From Pogonophryne albipinna (lineage: Eukaryota > Chordata > Actinopteri > Perciformes > Artedidraconidae): DNA of 64,000 nt. A program made the translations under genes and the position numbers. The notes beneath the pieces are model-generated. The model worked only from the letters and a program-made list of their open reading frames with translations. It was not told the origin of the DNA and ran no database searches. Of this stretch, positions 1 through 12,881 are shown in pieces; position 1 is the stretch's first letter, and the number at the start of each line of letters is the position of its first letter. Location of the stretch: contig CM053243.1 of the NCBI GenBank assembly GCA_028583405.1, forward strand, positions 30,617,632-30,681,631, written 5' to 3'.

Positions 1-3000
1 TGAGAGTAGCCCAGTGAAACAACAAGAGCACACAAGAAGCCTCCTTAAGTTTGTAAGGACTGTGCTGCAGTCGGTGCTCATTTACTGCACCTGTAAGAAG
101 CTCACTGCTTATCACCGCCAAGGCCATATAGCCTAGTCTGCTGTCTTAACCAACACAGCGTCTTTTAGTGTGTATGACTGTTTGTATGTAACTCACAGAT
201 GTGTGTGTGTGTGTATGTGTGTGCGCCCGTGTGACCGAGAGTTAGAGACCCGTGACGGAGCATGTGACCTTTGTGTTTGGTAGGTGTGATTCAAATTCCC
301 AGTTCATGGTCTGATGGACCTTTATAATATCTGTTCCTTCGGGTGAACCGTTGCTCTGTTGTTTGTAGAAAATGTGCAGTAAAAAGGTAAGAATTATGGT
401 GGAATTTTAAACTTTATTTCCAGCTCTTAACATCATCTTGGCACTTGGCAATGAGTGTTTACTTTCTGCTCACATACATGACCAGGGATCAACCCCAAAA
501 GGGATCCGTGCACATTCCCACGGTCACATTTGATCACTTTGGTTCAGTGCACTTTACACCCTGTTTGACACAATCTTTCCCTCTTTTTTCCCTAATTAGT
601 CGAAGCGCAGGTATTGGAGATTATTGTCAGTTTAGCTCTTCTTGTGACAGAGAGGAATTACTGGGGGGAGCGAGGATGATAACATAAAGTTAGATGACTC
701 AAATGTTCCCCGTGTTGTTTGTCTTTAAGCCCTCTTACTCTTTCATTTGCCTTTGATCAGCTGCAGGTCCAGCTGAGACTCTGATATCTTTCTGTTACTG
801 CACAGACACTCGCACTTCACATTTGGTTTGAACATCTCTGTAAACGTTTGCATTTCTAGCAGATGTTGGTTGATATTGAAGATGCAACAGGCGCATTGGC
901 CAATGCCGCCCTGTTAAAGGGAAAGTTCAGCAGGTTTTCTCTTAAAATCTGAGTTGTGAGGTGTGATGAGTAGGAGGGCTGAGGATACCGACGCTTAACC
1001 AAATGTTTATTTCAGTGGATTGTTTGTACTACTTGTAATTATACTGGTGATTGTTAATTTAGATGGTGGACACTGAACGCAAGACATATGAGAATTGTTT
1101 TGATCGCATTGAAAAGCTTCTCTTATTTAAAACTGGGCTGAGCGTTGGCGCTCTTGAAATCTATCTGAAACGTGTCTTGAGGAAATCAAACTGCAATAAT
1201 GGGACCTGTGGACTTTTCAAAACTCGAATTTGATGGAGAACTTGTTGTAAGGGCTTATCAAGGCAAAGTCAAGCCAAGTAATCTGAACACTGTGACGAGA
1301 CAGGTGGGTGGTGCTTGACAGCAGCCACCTGGTTTAGGCTATTGTTTGTGTCCTAATAGACCTGGGTTCCATGGTATTTGCAAGGAGTAGCTTTTGTCGG
1401 TACAATTCATATTTCATTTTTACGTCTGATAGCTGCAACATTATGACCAAAGAGTAATTATCCTCAGCTCTAGTTCATTGTTGACTACTGAAATATTAGT
1501 TTGGTTTTATACAGTAACCAACAATCGACCACCAGTAATCAAATAATTTGCCTCAAGTACAATGCTACGAAGATAGTTTATTTTAGATGTAAATGGCTTA
1601 AATGTAACCTGCTTTGTTGGAGGTTGTTCAGTGCAAATACCATGAAATCCAGGTGTTAATCTCACTAATGCTGGCCTGAATAATATCAAAAACAGGGACA
1701 AAGGGATTAACCAATCTAGCTTTATCCCTCTCAACTCAGGGTATCTGCCAATACTGAGCATCAATCCAATACCAATGGCCTTCTTTTCCCACATTTTAAA
1801 TCTGTATACCTCACTGAGTGTAACTCAATCATTCCTATGTACTGTATGATACGAGGAGACCATGGAAGATAGAAACACTTTATGTTATAGAGGCATTGAA
1901 TGAAACCGTATTTAATGTGGATCAGTGACTTTAAGGCAGATACCCGATTGACTCAAAGGGTATTCATCCCCAACTGTAGATGTGTCTGAGCCGCCCCCTT
2001 CCTTCTTTACAATCATCACTGTTCATGGCTGCCATCTGTTGTCAGAGAGATCAAACTACAACTGCTAACACCCCCTCATCCCTCTCGCAGTGACATTATA
2101 TTCCTGCTTCACTCTGTCCACAGCTCTCATTGCAAAAAGCCAGCTGTAGTTTGGATTTTTTGTTGTTGTCTCGTTATAAAAATCTGATGAATATTAATGA
2201 CACCAGCACAAACCGCCGTAAGCAGTGAGAGCCATTCGTGTTCATTTTAAGAGTTTTGCCTCCCGCCAGCTTTGCACAAATATGCAGGTTTGGATGTACT
2301 TTTTTTTTGTTGTGACTTATTTGTATTGTTTTTCTTTTGTATTTTGTATTGTTTTTATGACTTCTTGTGTTATTTACTTGTGTAAATGCGTCAGAGCGTG
2401 AGTGATGATGGACAAAAACCAAAGCTTCTTCACTTTAACAATGAAAAGGCTAAAGGAATATATTAATAGTATATATGTAAGGGAACAGTAATGAAAAATA
2501 AGGCAATAAACAACCAGGAGGGATTTATCTATAATAATAAAAGTGAAAGGAAAACGTGTCAAAGTTTGTTAGACCAAAATATGTCATGTACATTTTTCAT
2601 GTGTAGGTTCTTCTACTGTATCGATATGAAGACGTGCTCCTGTGTATTGACCTAACCCCAAATCTTCAAGCATCTTGTTTATTTTTTAGATTGTGGGCTC
2701 ATGTTTAATTGCTTGAAACCGAAGAAATCAAATATCTAACAATCTGGAGAGACCTTAAATGTGAATGAATCCAACAAATGCGTATTGGGATGAACACTGC
2801 TCAGTATTTATTATTTGAAATCTTATCAGCCCTAGCAAGTGTACAGTATAGGAGCCCACTGTACGTTAACCTACACTAACCATTTTACAGCTTTAACTTA
2901 TTATTACAAACATTTTGATGCTTAATAGAAGACGGTGAAGGGATATGGCGACAACTAGAAGTCAGGGAACACATAGTTGAACAACATGATGTACTGATAT

Positions 3001-4226
3001 TGAACACTGGGTCTTTTTGTTGAGAAAAAAAAACAGTGGTGTGTGTGTGGTCTACTTATGTGAGGAAATATGGTTAATGTGTTCCAAAATAAATTATTTT
3101 CTCAAAAGAACAAAAATATTTCAGTTCATTTTTACTTGCCAGTTCAATGCTTTCATTAAATCTTAAGCACAAACTATGTAGAAGAAGATGTTATCTGGTC
3201 AATATTACATTTTGGGAATCAATAATGGGATTTGTAGGATATGGATCTTCGTTTTATGATGCGGTTGAGCCCACTTTTTTGGATGATCATTTACCTGTAC
3301 AAAATATAAAACTGCAAGTCCTATATTCAAATATTTAAAGTAAAAGTTCAGAAGTTTTATCAGCGTACTGTACTTCAAATATCAAAATAATAATACCTGT
3401 TATATATTATTATGAATTCAGATTTCTAGTAGCAGATATTATATACTTAATACTATATGGTTGATTTCCCTGTATTGGAGTGGATTGATGAAGTTGCATA
3501 TAAATACTCAAGTAAAGTACAAGTATCGCAAAACGTCAGTTCAATTAAACCCTTGTCTTTGATTTAGAACTGACTAAAAATAACCTGATTTTATCGTTTA
3601 AGGTTTATATTATTGGTTAACTTGAGTTATGAAACATCCAACATTGTGTGTGAACTCATACCTTTCCTGTGTTTCACTCCTATTACTGTTGCTGTGAATT
3701 TCCCTTAACAAAGGTTTATTAAGTCTTATCTTGTCAAGTCAGGTGAAATTGGAAAAAATATAAATGATAAAAAAAAGGACAATTTAAACTACAGACAAAA
3801 ACAAAAAAGCATTTTAATTGAACATTTCCCAATCCAGTGCAAAATGCAGAATGGATTTCTGTGGTACATCAGGCCTCTGAGAGTCACTACTGAAACAAGG
3901 CTGTTTCCAAGGCACTGCTCCTAATACAATAATCAAATGCAGGCAAATACATGATCAGTTTTCCTTCTTCCTATCTTTCTAAACCCCTGAGACTGTGAAA
4001 CACTTCTGTACTCATTCAGGGTCAGAGGCACGAGGCTGCTTTGTTTGTTGTGACTTTACGTTTTTAAGTTGAGGAACGCCAAACCAAACTAACTCATATT
4101 ATCAACTCATTTTCCCTCTGCTCTTCCACTAACAATGAATGTCAGCGCTCCATAGTTACACAAATTAACCACCTGTTATTCTCTGAGTAATATCTAAACA
4201 TCCTTTTTCTTCCCGTTCATCATATA
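1..4226. other. intergenic stretch without a recognised gene
   Basis: I see no exon with a recognisable protein, no RNA gene and no clear mobile element in this AT-rich stretch. Open frames are short and lack splice-consistent extensions. A short TG run lies near 200-222. The stretch ends at the likely 3' end of rlbp1, which is transcribed leftward. Confidence 0.5.
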
Positions 4227-4232
4227 TTTATT
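4227..4232 (-). terminator. rlbp1: candidate poly(A) signal of rlbp1
   Basis: The minus strand reads AATAAA here, about 160 bases downstream of the rlbp1 stop codon. It is the nearest canonical signal I found. Other signals further left are possible, so use of this one is inferred. Confidence 0.4.
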
Positions 4233-4395
4233 TGCAAACAATCCCCTTCCTCTAACTCGTATTTGCTGCCTGAAGAATAATATAAAATGTCAACCTAGCT
4301 TCGAAATAGAACTTAGACTGAAATATCTAAGCATCTAGGGTGGAGGACGCTATAACTCTTGGATCTTGGATGGTTGGATATGCAGGGCTGTTCTT

Positions 4396-7300
4396 TCAGA
4401 GAGCGGTGTCTTCAGATCCAAACAGCTTGGTGGCGATGGCCTGGCAGTCCGTCACCGAGGCTTTCCCATCAAAATCTGACGGCAGGATGTCAGCGTCAAA
4501 TTCTTTGAAGAAGTTGTCCAACTCGTCGCCGTGAACAAAGACCTGAGGGAAGTGAGGTAATTATTTAGAGGAAAGCACTGATAGAAAATAGATACATCTT
4601 AATGTCTGGTTTAGATTAAAGGGTTAATTATCCTCCACCCTTACCCTCTCCAGCAGCTTGCTCTTCATGAAGGGTTTGACCACGTTGTATGTGGTGGTGA
4701 AGTACCAGGGCTGGTGGGTAACGTGCACCGCCTTGAAACGGGCAGGGAAAGAGTCCTGCACAAAAAGACACAGAATATTCAGAAATGAAACAGCTCTGAA
4801 GATGCACGTCAAGATCAGCTTTTCCTTTTTGAGTCTGTTCTGACCTGCAGCATGTCCACCATCTTCTTGAGCTCAGCCGGCTTTATTCCCGACGCGTGCT
4901 GCATGCTGAAGCCCTTGAAATTCTCAACCAGGACAAAGCCATTGATCTGGGTTTCTTCATTCTCCAGCAACTTCTCCAGGATCACACAGTAAGCTCTTAA
5001 GATCTGTAACACAAAGACTTGTTTTTAATTAGTGCAGTGCCTCTCTGGCCAATTGCTCGGCCTCCGGTATTTCTGCCTTCAGCTTTCTGAAAAAGCACTC
5101 ATCCAAGCAAAGTCCTACTTGACTTTGGAGTCGTTCAAATAAACGGTTTTCAGGAAACTCAAATGACAAACATATCTACAGACAGAAACTACTGCCATTT
5201 TAGTTAGACACTGGAGAATACTTTGCTCAGCTGAGCTCTGTGAGGTTCCTCACCTCATCGAATGTGATCTCCTCCAGGTCCCAGTTCTCGATGTTGAAGA
5301 GCAGGACCGCTCGGCCATACTTGTCCCTGCTGGGCAGAACCACGGGGTATCCCGCCTCGATGGTGCTGCGGACCGCCTCCGGGGTCAGGTTCTCAAACAG
5401 CTCGGGATAGTCCTTCCTGAAGCGCACGTAACCTATAGAGGACCCACAAAACACACACACACAACCAAGTGATCAGCATTATTTAATGTGGCACAACCAT
5501 AGACTATATATAAAGGGCACAACCCCTTTGTGTACCGTATGAGTGTTCAGTGCAGGTTGTTGATGTGACAAAAACAATGACAGCACTGTGCATCTACAGA
5601 GCGTCCCTAAGCACTAAACCTTTTCATACAGAGGCACCAATTAACTCTGAGTTTGTGTGTGTGTGTGTTTGTGTTCAATCAACCTTGTTAAACAAGTTCA
5701 CGGTCCCATCACATCCCCGTCTCTCACTAACAAGTTCTGCTTCTCCACATTCATAAATGTGTTTGAGTTTTCTTGTACTTCTGTTTTTTTAGAAGATTCA
5801 TATTTTCAGAAATAGCACAGAAAATAAGAAAATCCTAAACAGTTTAATGGCCCTGACCAGGGACATTTGGATGGTCCCAGTTATATGTTGAGTGTACATT
5901 AGGTATCACAGTTTTGAGTATAATACTTTAGTTAGTTTTCAGATGTTGAGGTGATGGGATCTTTACATGTTTCTGGTTGTACATTACTCATGCAATTTGC
6001 AGACTCACAAACAACAAGCATGTCATGAATATGCTATCTTCTCGGAGACTGCTCTGCTTTTTAATCTCATCTCCTCTCTCAGACTGACACAATCAGCACA
6101 TGCGCTGTGAAGTTCCCAGGAGAACACTGCTGGTTCACAAATAAAGTAAACTTGCTGTCCTATTTGGACACAAAGGAGGGCTTTGTCACGGAAACTCAGA
6201 AGCACCTCAAAGCCCCCCAATTAATGAACACATTCCTCTACGTCTCAGTGATGGGCAGGATTCATGCTAACCAGGGGCACAAAGGAGGTCTCACCCTCAA
6301 TTACTGAAGCTATTATACAATGTCTGCAGAAATGGAAACAAGCGCACGGAGGCCAAGAAAAAACACTTTTGATAGCTCAGTTTGTCTTTCTACAAATGAG
6401 TTGGTTAATACTAACCCTTCATGAGCTCGTAGGCTCTGGCAACATCAAACTTGCGAGCCCTGAGGAAGCGCAGCAGCAGAGAGTCCGGTTTGTCCCCGAA
6501 GCGCTCCAGCACCAGTTTGGCCAGCTTGTCTCCCTCCGCCGCTCTGTCCTTCATCGTGGCCCGAAGGTCCTTCAGCGAGGAGGCCCGCCTCTCCTCCGTC
6601 TCACCCAGCTCATTCTTCGCCTGGAGGAAGAAGAAAAACAGCCAGACAAGTCAGACACATTTTGGGGCACAAAGTGTTACTACAATGAGGACTGGGCTTT
6701 AATATTGTAATTTGAACTCCTACGTATTATTTTTTGTTTGACCTTTTGCACAGTGTGTCCAGGCAGTTTTTGGCATGGCCCAAACACCGGCCCATGATCC
6801 TTCACTGTCAAATGCTCCAGCTTAGACCTCATGGCCTGCTCGTCCTCTGACACCATGCGGAAAGATCCAGTCTGCGTAAAAGAAGGAAAGCTTTAAAAAG
6901 ATCATATCAGTGCATGAAGGTTATTATCAATCATAAGATTGTCATCAACGTTTTCTGGGCATAGCGCCATACAATAACAAACTTCTTTGGTTGAAATCCT
7001 CCTTTGTGTGTAATTTTAACATAAAGTTTTTTTTTTTTTTACACCTGCTTTACCGCCTGAATACTTCAATGGCAGCTCATAACAATGACTTTTAAGTTGT
7101 GAACCCACAGTGTCAGCAGCAGCAGACCCCAGGCGATGCACACCACTACGTGAACGGCTGCTTAATCTGCTTCACATGATTACAGAAAGGACTTCTAAAG
7201 CTACTTCTTAAAAACAGCTTAAGAGTCCATCCCAGAGCAAGCATCTTCTGGCACAATAACAGCATTAAGCAGCCTCATGCGCTGACAGTCCAACCTTCAG

Positions 7301-7425
7301 AAGCTGATGCTTTTAACCCAGTGAAGTGAGGCCAGACACAGGCAAACTGGCTCAAATAGAAACAAAGGCACACTCAAGTACTCTCTCTTGATTTGTTGCA
7401 AAGAAGTTAGACTTACAGCAGCCAT
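4396..7425 (-). CDS. rlbp1: retinaldehyde-binding protein 1 (CRALBP)
   Basis: Coding exons on the minus strand: 7425-7417, 6871-6743, 6620-6416, 5432-5254, 5003-4845, 4755-4645 and 4542-4396, all with GT/AG borders. Joined they give 312 residues, against 317 in human CRALBP. The protein is a cytosolic CRAL-TRIO carrier that binds 11-cis-retinal or 11-cis-retinol in retinal pigment epithelium and Muller glia and feeds the visual cycle. Visible family stretches are TGSFRMV (4-10), [10 protein letters not shown] (about 26-35), [10 protein letters not shown] in the CRAL-TRIO N region, RDKYGR and FNIENW (about 160-165), ENFKGF, and DSFPARF followed by [16 protein letters not shown] in the lipid-binding fold. 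The arginine of DSFPARF (about 233) matches human R234, the Bothnia dystrophy site, and is intact. The start ATG-GCT-GCT lies in a short exon directly before a GT donor. Teleosts keep rlbp1a and rlbp1b; I cannot tell which this is. Confidence 0.95.
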
Positions 7426-7456
7426 GGTTGCAGCGTCTCGCAGTGTTTCACTAACA
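7417..7456 (-). other. rlbp1: rlbp1 exon 2 with start codon
   Basis: This 40-base exon has a strong acceptor (a pyrimidine run then CAG, just right of 7456) and the donor GTAAGT left of 7417. It holds about 31 bases of 5' UTR and the first three codons. It is far too short to be found as an open frame and is supported by frame-perfect joining to the exon at 6743-6871. Confidence 0.8.
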
Positions 7457-8448
7457 CTGTGAAGATAGAAGAATTGGCACAAACATCAGCATTCATCTTT
7501 TCTTTCAGCACTGGCCAGACATTTAGTTCATGTTAAGAGTTTGTTAAGGAGAGGTAATCTGATTAGAAATATATTTATCTGAAAAAGTATTTATCTGATA
7601 CAATTATCTACATATGTATACACATCAGGTGATGTTATTGGGAAAAAACTAATTTGAAAAACAAAATCAGTGTGTTGCACCTCCACATATTCTGAAGGTA
7701 TTTTCCTGAAAGACTCGTAAACACCTGGATTTGAATCGGTTTGCAGCATGATAAGAAAAGGACAGATTTTTCAACCCATTTCTTAAGTTGTGACTCTTTG
7801 TAAAATAAATGATATTTGCATTACATTTCTTTAATGCAAATATGCAAGAAATCAATATACAACGATATTTTATAAGAAAGATCAAATGTTGGTCCATGTT
7901 TTAAGAGGACATATTCAGATTTCAATCTCAGCAGCATTTGTTTTATTGGAAGGAAACTAAACTGTTCTAAACTTACATCCAGCTGGTTTAAAAGGTACTT
8001 TGATAAATGTGTTAAAAAAATAATAATGATCAAGCAATGTTGTTTAAATGGTATTCCAATTTAACAAACAGCTTTAAAAATAAAAGTCATTAAGTAAGGC
8101 TAAAAGCCAAATGTAGTTCCTTAACAGCAACAATATGTGAGTGTATTATTTCACCACTAAGGGTGTAAGACTTGAAACACATGAATGTTTGTGGGTGTAA
8201 ATCAAATACAGAACATCAAACTGAACAAAACATACAATAATCCTTCATTCATATACTTTACGACACATTCATTATTGTGTAGAATCTGTCATTCTTACCA
8301 TCGAACAAAAAAAACTATTGTTTTCACGCCAGGTTAACTAACTATTTTTAATGATGACACTAAACTATAGAAATAAAGTACTAGTAGTAGAATTTTTCCT
8401 GATTTATTAAAAAAAAGTTGTGTTTACTAAGATGCAGAGCAGCCTTAC

Positions 8449-8580
8449 CTTTAAGCAGACGGGAGGAGAGGAGTAGACGGAGTGGCAGCGGAGACACCGA
8501 GAGGAGAGAGGATCAGGAGGGGAGGAGCTTGGAGAACGTCACTCAAAGCAGGACCATAATGACACAGTGGATTACAACAA
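8449..8580 (-). promoter_or_regulatory. rlbp1: probable rlbp1 non-coding exon 1 and proximal promoter
   Basis: On the minus strand a good donor (AAAG then GTAAGG, at 8443-8448) ends a likely untranslated exon at 8449. Just upstream the minus strand carries TAATCC (8569-8574), the core bound by OTX/CRX homeodomain factors, which are known to drive RLBP1 in retina. The transcription start is not visible and the right border given here is arbitrary. Confidence 0.45.
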
Positions 8581-11393
8581 AGGTACTCTAAGTAATGCAA
8601 ACTGCGAAGTGAAGGGCGAGCTGGATGAAGGAGGAGAGCTGGTCCATCACACATTAAAACAAGAGGAAAAACAATGACATGTCACTCAATGCATTCATTT
8701 AGAGCATTAATTCACTGAAATGATTAACAAAACTGAAAGAAAAAAGGAAAATTAAATGATAAGAAAACAGGGTGGAAGTCATTTATCTAATAAAAAAAGT
8801 AAGCAAACACACGAATAATTCATAAAGAAAGCAACACTTGACAAACAAATCAACAAAACTAATGTATGTGTGTTTGTAGTGTTGTGTGCCTCTGGTCCAC
8901 AGTAATCTCAATTGATGGACACTTTCATCACACATCATTTAATAATTTTAGAAGAGAATAGAAACTCATACAAACAAACACAAACTCAACTAGAAGTAGA
9001 TACATCATTACATGTTTTTTATGTAACGCTTGTGTTTTTTATCTAGCTCCCCACACAGTATGTAAGGTAGCAACCTCTTCAACATCACATCCTATTTACC
9101 ATTTAACCCACAGCACATGAGATGAAAGGTGGGATTGGAGCGTGATTCTCTTGCCTGTAGAAAATGTCACGAGACGACCACCTGTGAACTTTCTGCTTCA
9201 CATTCCTCTCTGCACATTCTTTGAAATCCTCATCAGAGGGAACCGCTTGTTTTTGGGACCCAGATTATTGATTCCTTATACGTGATTGCACAACATCAGA
9301 CAACTTGCCTCACTCTCAGTCATGAACGACAGTGATACAGTAATCAACTCGCATTTGTTAATTTTCTTTTTGGAGATTTATAAAGGTTTGTCAGGTATCT
9401 ATTTTCACCACCATGGCCTCCATCTTCGATACTTGCAGCAATTAGTTGGGATGTCCTTTTGGCTTCAATTGCAGAAATCTACATGTGTTTTTTGTCCTAC
9501 ATATTTCTACATTTCCAGTTTTGCACTGATTTTATTCCTCCACCTTTTCTTCTCTACATCAATCAATCTTGTTTTGTTAATACAATAGTTAATACAACCT
9601 TGTTTTTTTGAGAATCCTCTTTTTGCATACTTGTTTTTCCCACATACATCATTATATAAAGATGTGTATACATTTGTTTTAGTAACCAAGGCTTATCTTA
9701 AAGTAGTAGAGTCAAAGGCAGAAATAACATGCTGTTTTATTCTTTGAAATGTGTTCCATGCCCCTGGCAGGTTAGGAAAACATTGTCATTACAAAGGTTG
9801 ACACTTTGGGAAAAAGGTGTATCCACTTTCCTCAAAAGAGATTTAAACAACCTCCTCAAAATGGCAAACGATTAATTAAACAAATGTTTAAGAAGAGCAG
9901 AAGAGCATTCGACTAACTGTTTATTTAACTGAACTGTTTTAAACTATCATCATGCAGTATTTAGCTTGTATCCTCTTGACATTCACCTGAATATAAAACA
10001 TGCCATGAAAAAGCGGTGCTTGTGTAAGTTCAGGCCGTTATCCTCCTGATGTCTGAGGAGCTGATAGAAGAGGTTAATGAGCAGAGGGTCTCTGCTCCCC
10101 ACACTGAGCCTCTGTGATGCAGAACTGGCAGACCTACTGTACTCCGTGGTTGTTCCTCCAGCAGCACCTCTCATTAGTGGACCCTCATGAATAACCTCCT
10201 ATTCCCTCGCAAACACAAACAGGGGTTAACAAAGCCTAATCTCATCAGTCGTTGCTATACCCTTCCCCGGTGTACAGTTCTTTGATGTGATGAATTCCTG
10301 CCAGTTATGTCATCCTTATACAAATGCAAGTAAGTTTCCTACACATTCACAAACACACAGTATTTGGATGGATGCCATATTCTGATGATCTGTAATTTGA
10401 AGGTTTCAGAGGGCCCAGGTCAGGCCACTAAATCTAGCAACTCACTTGATAAAGGAGTTCAAAACACAGTTTTTTCAAGAGCTGATGTATTGTTTTTATT
10501 CTGGAGACGATGATACGTTATCTTGCTACTTTCACCATTAATAAACATGTATTTTTGTATTGGGGCAAATAAAAATGTACCTCAGGCAAGTAACAAAAAA
10601 ACATTGACTTTGAACCCTTATCATAAGTGTAAATTACTGGATGAGCTTTTCCATTTGTGGCTAAGTATTTAAAGGATAATGACTTAAAATGAAAGGAATG
10701 TATCTCAGCAAACCATTTAACCTTCTTAGTGGAGAAAGCGCAGGTTTTTACAAATTACATTAACGATGTCTCCAAGCGTCCCAGTGAGCCATGACAGTGT
10801 GGTTTGGGCGTCATTATCTTAATCATTTACACCTGGCTTTTCCTAATGTTACAAATTCAAAATCTGGTCCAAAACGGTTCCCAGACTGCTTTTAAAGATT
10901 AAAGCACAACCTTATTATCCTATTAGTATATCCAATCACAGAAGTATATTACCAAAACTATTCTCTAGTCATCTAATCCTGCATCTGTGGATTACTTTCC
11001 TTCTTATGGGAGAATCCACACTACCACCTAGTGGCTCCAGTATTTTGCTGCCACGTTAACCCACATGGCATGAAATCCCCCACAAACCCAGTGGAAATTC
11101 AAACTGCAATTCATCATTTTGCTGGGTGAGAGGTAAAAGAAGAACATCTGTGAAGAATGGCTTTAAACTGTATTGGACAGAGGGTGTTTGAACACAAGCA
11201 ATATACATAATATATATAATATTCCTCTTTACTCTGATCAAGTTAGGACAACACACCATGTCTCTCTCTCTCCTGAGACTATCAATCATAAGAGAACACA
11301 TATTAAACTAGTTTAAAAAAGAAGTACAAACATTATCTTTACAGATTAGAAAGCAACAGGTGGTATTCTGAGCCCATTAACAACATTGTAGTG
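8581..11393. other. rlbp1 upstream flank, no gene seen
   Basis: AT-rich sequence with only short unconnected open frames. I recognise no exon, RNA gene or complete mobile element. It separates the rlbp1 promoter region from the hAT element that starts at 11402. Confidence 0.45.
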
Positions 11394-11486
11394 GAAACAG
11401 TCAGTGACGTGCGGTGAGGTTCATGGCTGGTGAGGCACTGACTCTTTCAGAGTCAGATTTACAAATATTATATATTTTGACCTTAA

Positions 11487-11687
11487 AGGTGGCGGGGTAG
11501 GTAATTTTGGAGAAACCAGCTCGAGTGCGCTAGAATTTGAAAATACACAGCCCCTCCTCCAACACACACGAACGCGCACATGACCAATGAGGGCACGAGA
11601 TAAGTTTGTGCACAGATGGAAGGCTGACAGGCAGGTTATTTTAGCCGGGCCGGCAAAAATTTGTGGTTGTACTTTTTACAGTATTAA
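11487..11687 (+). mobile_element. left part of outer TTAA-flanked element, interrupted
   Basis: It starts after TTAA (11483-11486) with AGGTGGCGGGGTAGGTAA and matches the left half of the simple copies at 24188 and 51395. It stops at TTAA (11684-11687), where a second copy is inserted. A further 45-base piece of this outer copy reappears at 12833-12877. Confidence 0.75.
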
Positions 11688-12828
11688 AGGTGGGGTAGGT
11701 AAGTTTCAGAAACCGGCTCGAGTGCACTAAAATTTGAAAGTACACAGCCGAAAAGAATCCGCCCCATCCTTCAGACTTCCTTACAGAGCACCTCCTCCAA
11801 CACACATGAACGCGCACATGACTTAGGTTGGCTCTATAGTTCAGGGGAATTGTAAACCATACAAAACCTGTCCAAGAGAAAAAGAGCGACCACGGCGTCA
11901 GATTTCAACTCGGTGTGTATGGGGGTTATTCCCTATCTTTATTCAAGAGCGTGGTATTTACATTTGAGAGCATACTTTATTGATTTCCTTCACTCAAACC
12001 CTGTCATCGCACCAAAGACAAACCAAAGAGTAACCGCCCTTACGGGACGCTGTAATAAGTAAAACGAACGCACCCGCAAGGACACCTGGCCTCCTATTGG
12101 TTGAGGGATTTTGACAGGATTGTTGCACAAAAGTTTCGAGCGCGCACAGAATAAATCTGAGAGCAGAAAAAATCCGTAAGCAGCAATATATCAGAGTGCA
12201 AGCGTACAGTTTGAGCAGAAGCAGAGCAAATCTAAGTGCAAGCAGGCACTATTTGAGTGCGAGGACAGGGTTTGAGGGAAATAAATACATAAAGTATGCT
12301 CTCAAATTTAAATACCACGCTCTTGAATAAAGATAGGGAATAACCCCCATAGGTGTGTTGCATCAGTTGTCGCCATCGTTGAAAAGCAACTCCGATATTG
12401 ACTCTGGTTTGAATTCTCCTAGTTTCCACTTTGTTTTTGTTCCTAATTTGCTCCGTTACATTATTTCTTTTGCCACCAGTAGACGATGTTGAACCTAACT
12501 CTGCCATGGTGAAAGTGGCCGCCTGTTGCTGGCGAGTCATTGAAGTACTGCTGCAATGCACGCCCAATGACGGCACGCCCAATGAGGGCACGAGATACAT
12601 TTGTGCGTGCACGAGATGGAAGGCTGACAGACAGGGCGGCAATCCAATCCGGCTAAACGGATTGGTCGTACTTTTTACAGTATTACGGCTTCCACAGATG
12701 AAATTTTTTTATGGATTTTTTGTCAAAGCACTTAAGATATGCATTGCTATCGGGATGTTAAGAGCATTCCATGGAATATAACAAAAAGTGTATCTCGAGC
12801 CGGTTTCTCAAACTTACCTACCCCCCCT
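11688..12828 (+). mobile_element. TTAA-flanked element, tandem copy 1
   Basis: The 1141-bp unit begins AGGTGGGGTAGGTAAG after TTAA at 11684-11687 and ends with the inverted counterpart before TTAA at 12829-12832. Inverted ends extend through GAAACCGGCTCGAG. It carries a 434-bp foreign element at 11918-12351. Any protein read from it is an artefact of the repeat. TTAA target duplication is known for piggyBac and Kolobok elements; the superfamily is not settled by sequence alone. Confidence 0.8.
11918..12351. mobile_element. 434-bp inverted-repeat element, copy 1
   Basis: Both ends carry a nearly perfect inverted repeat of about 85 bases that starts TATGGGGGTTATTCCC and includes AAGAGCGTGGTATTTA. 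GGTGTG lies on each side (11912-11917 and 12352-12357) as a likely 6-bp target duplication. It sits inside the TTAA-flanked unit. No coding capacity is seen. Confidence 0.75.
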
Positions 12829-12881
12829 TTAAGGCTTCCACAGATGAAATGTTTTTATGTATTTTTTGTCAAAGCACTTAA

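Noticed and set aside
6264..6710. Plus-strand 148-residue frame as a gene
   Set aside because: It is the antisense shadow of rlbp1 exon 6416-6620; the minus strand has the conserved protein and correct splice sites.
12232..12642. 136-residue minus-strand frame, almost repeated at 13426-13836, as a duplicated gene
   Set aside because: Both frames lie inside the TTAA-flanked elements and the 434-bp insertion, cross element borders, and resemble no protein family. The likeness comes from the 1194-bp tandem duplication.
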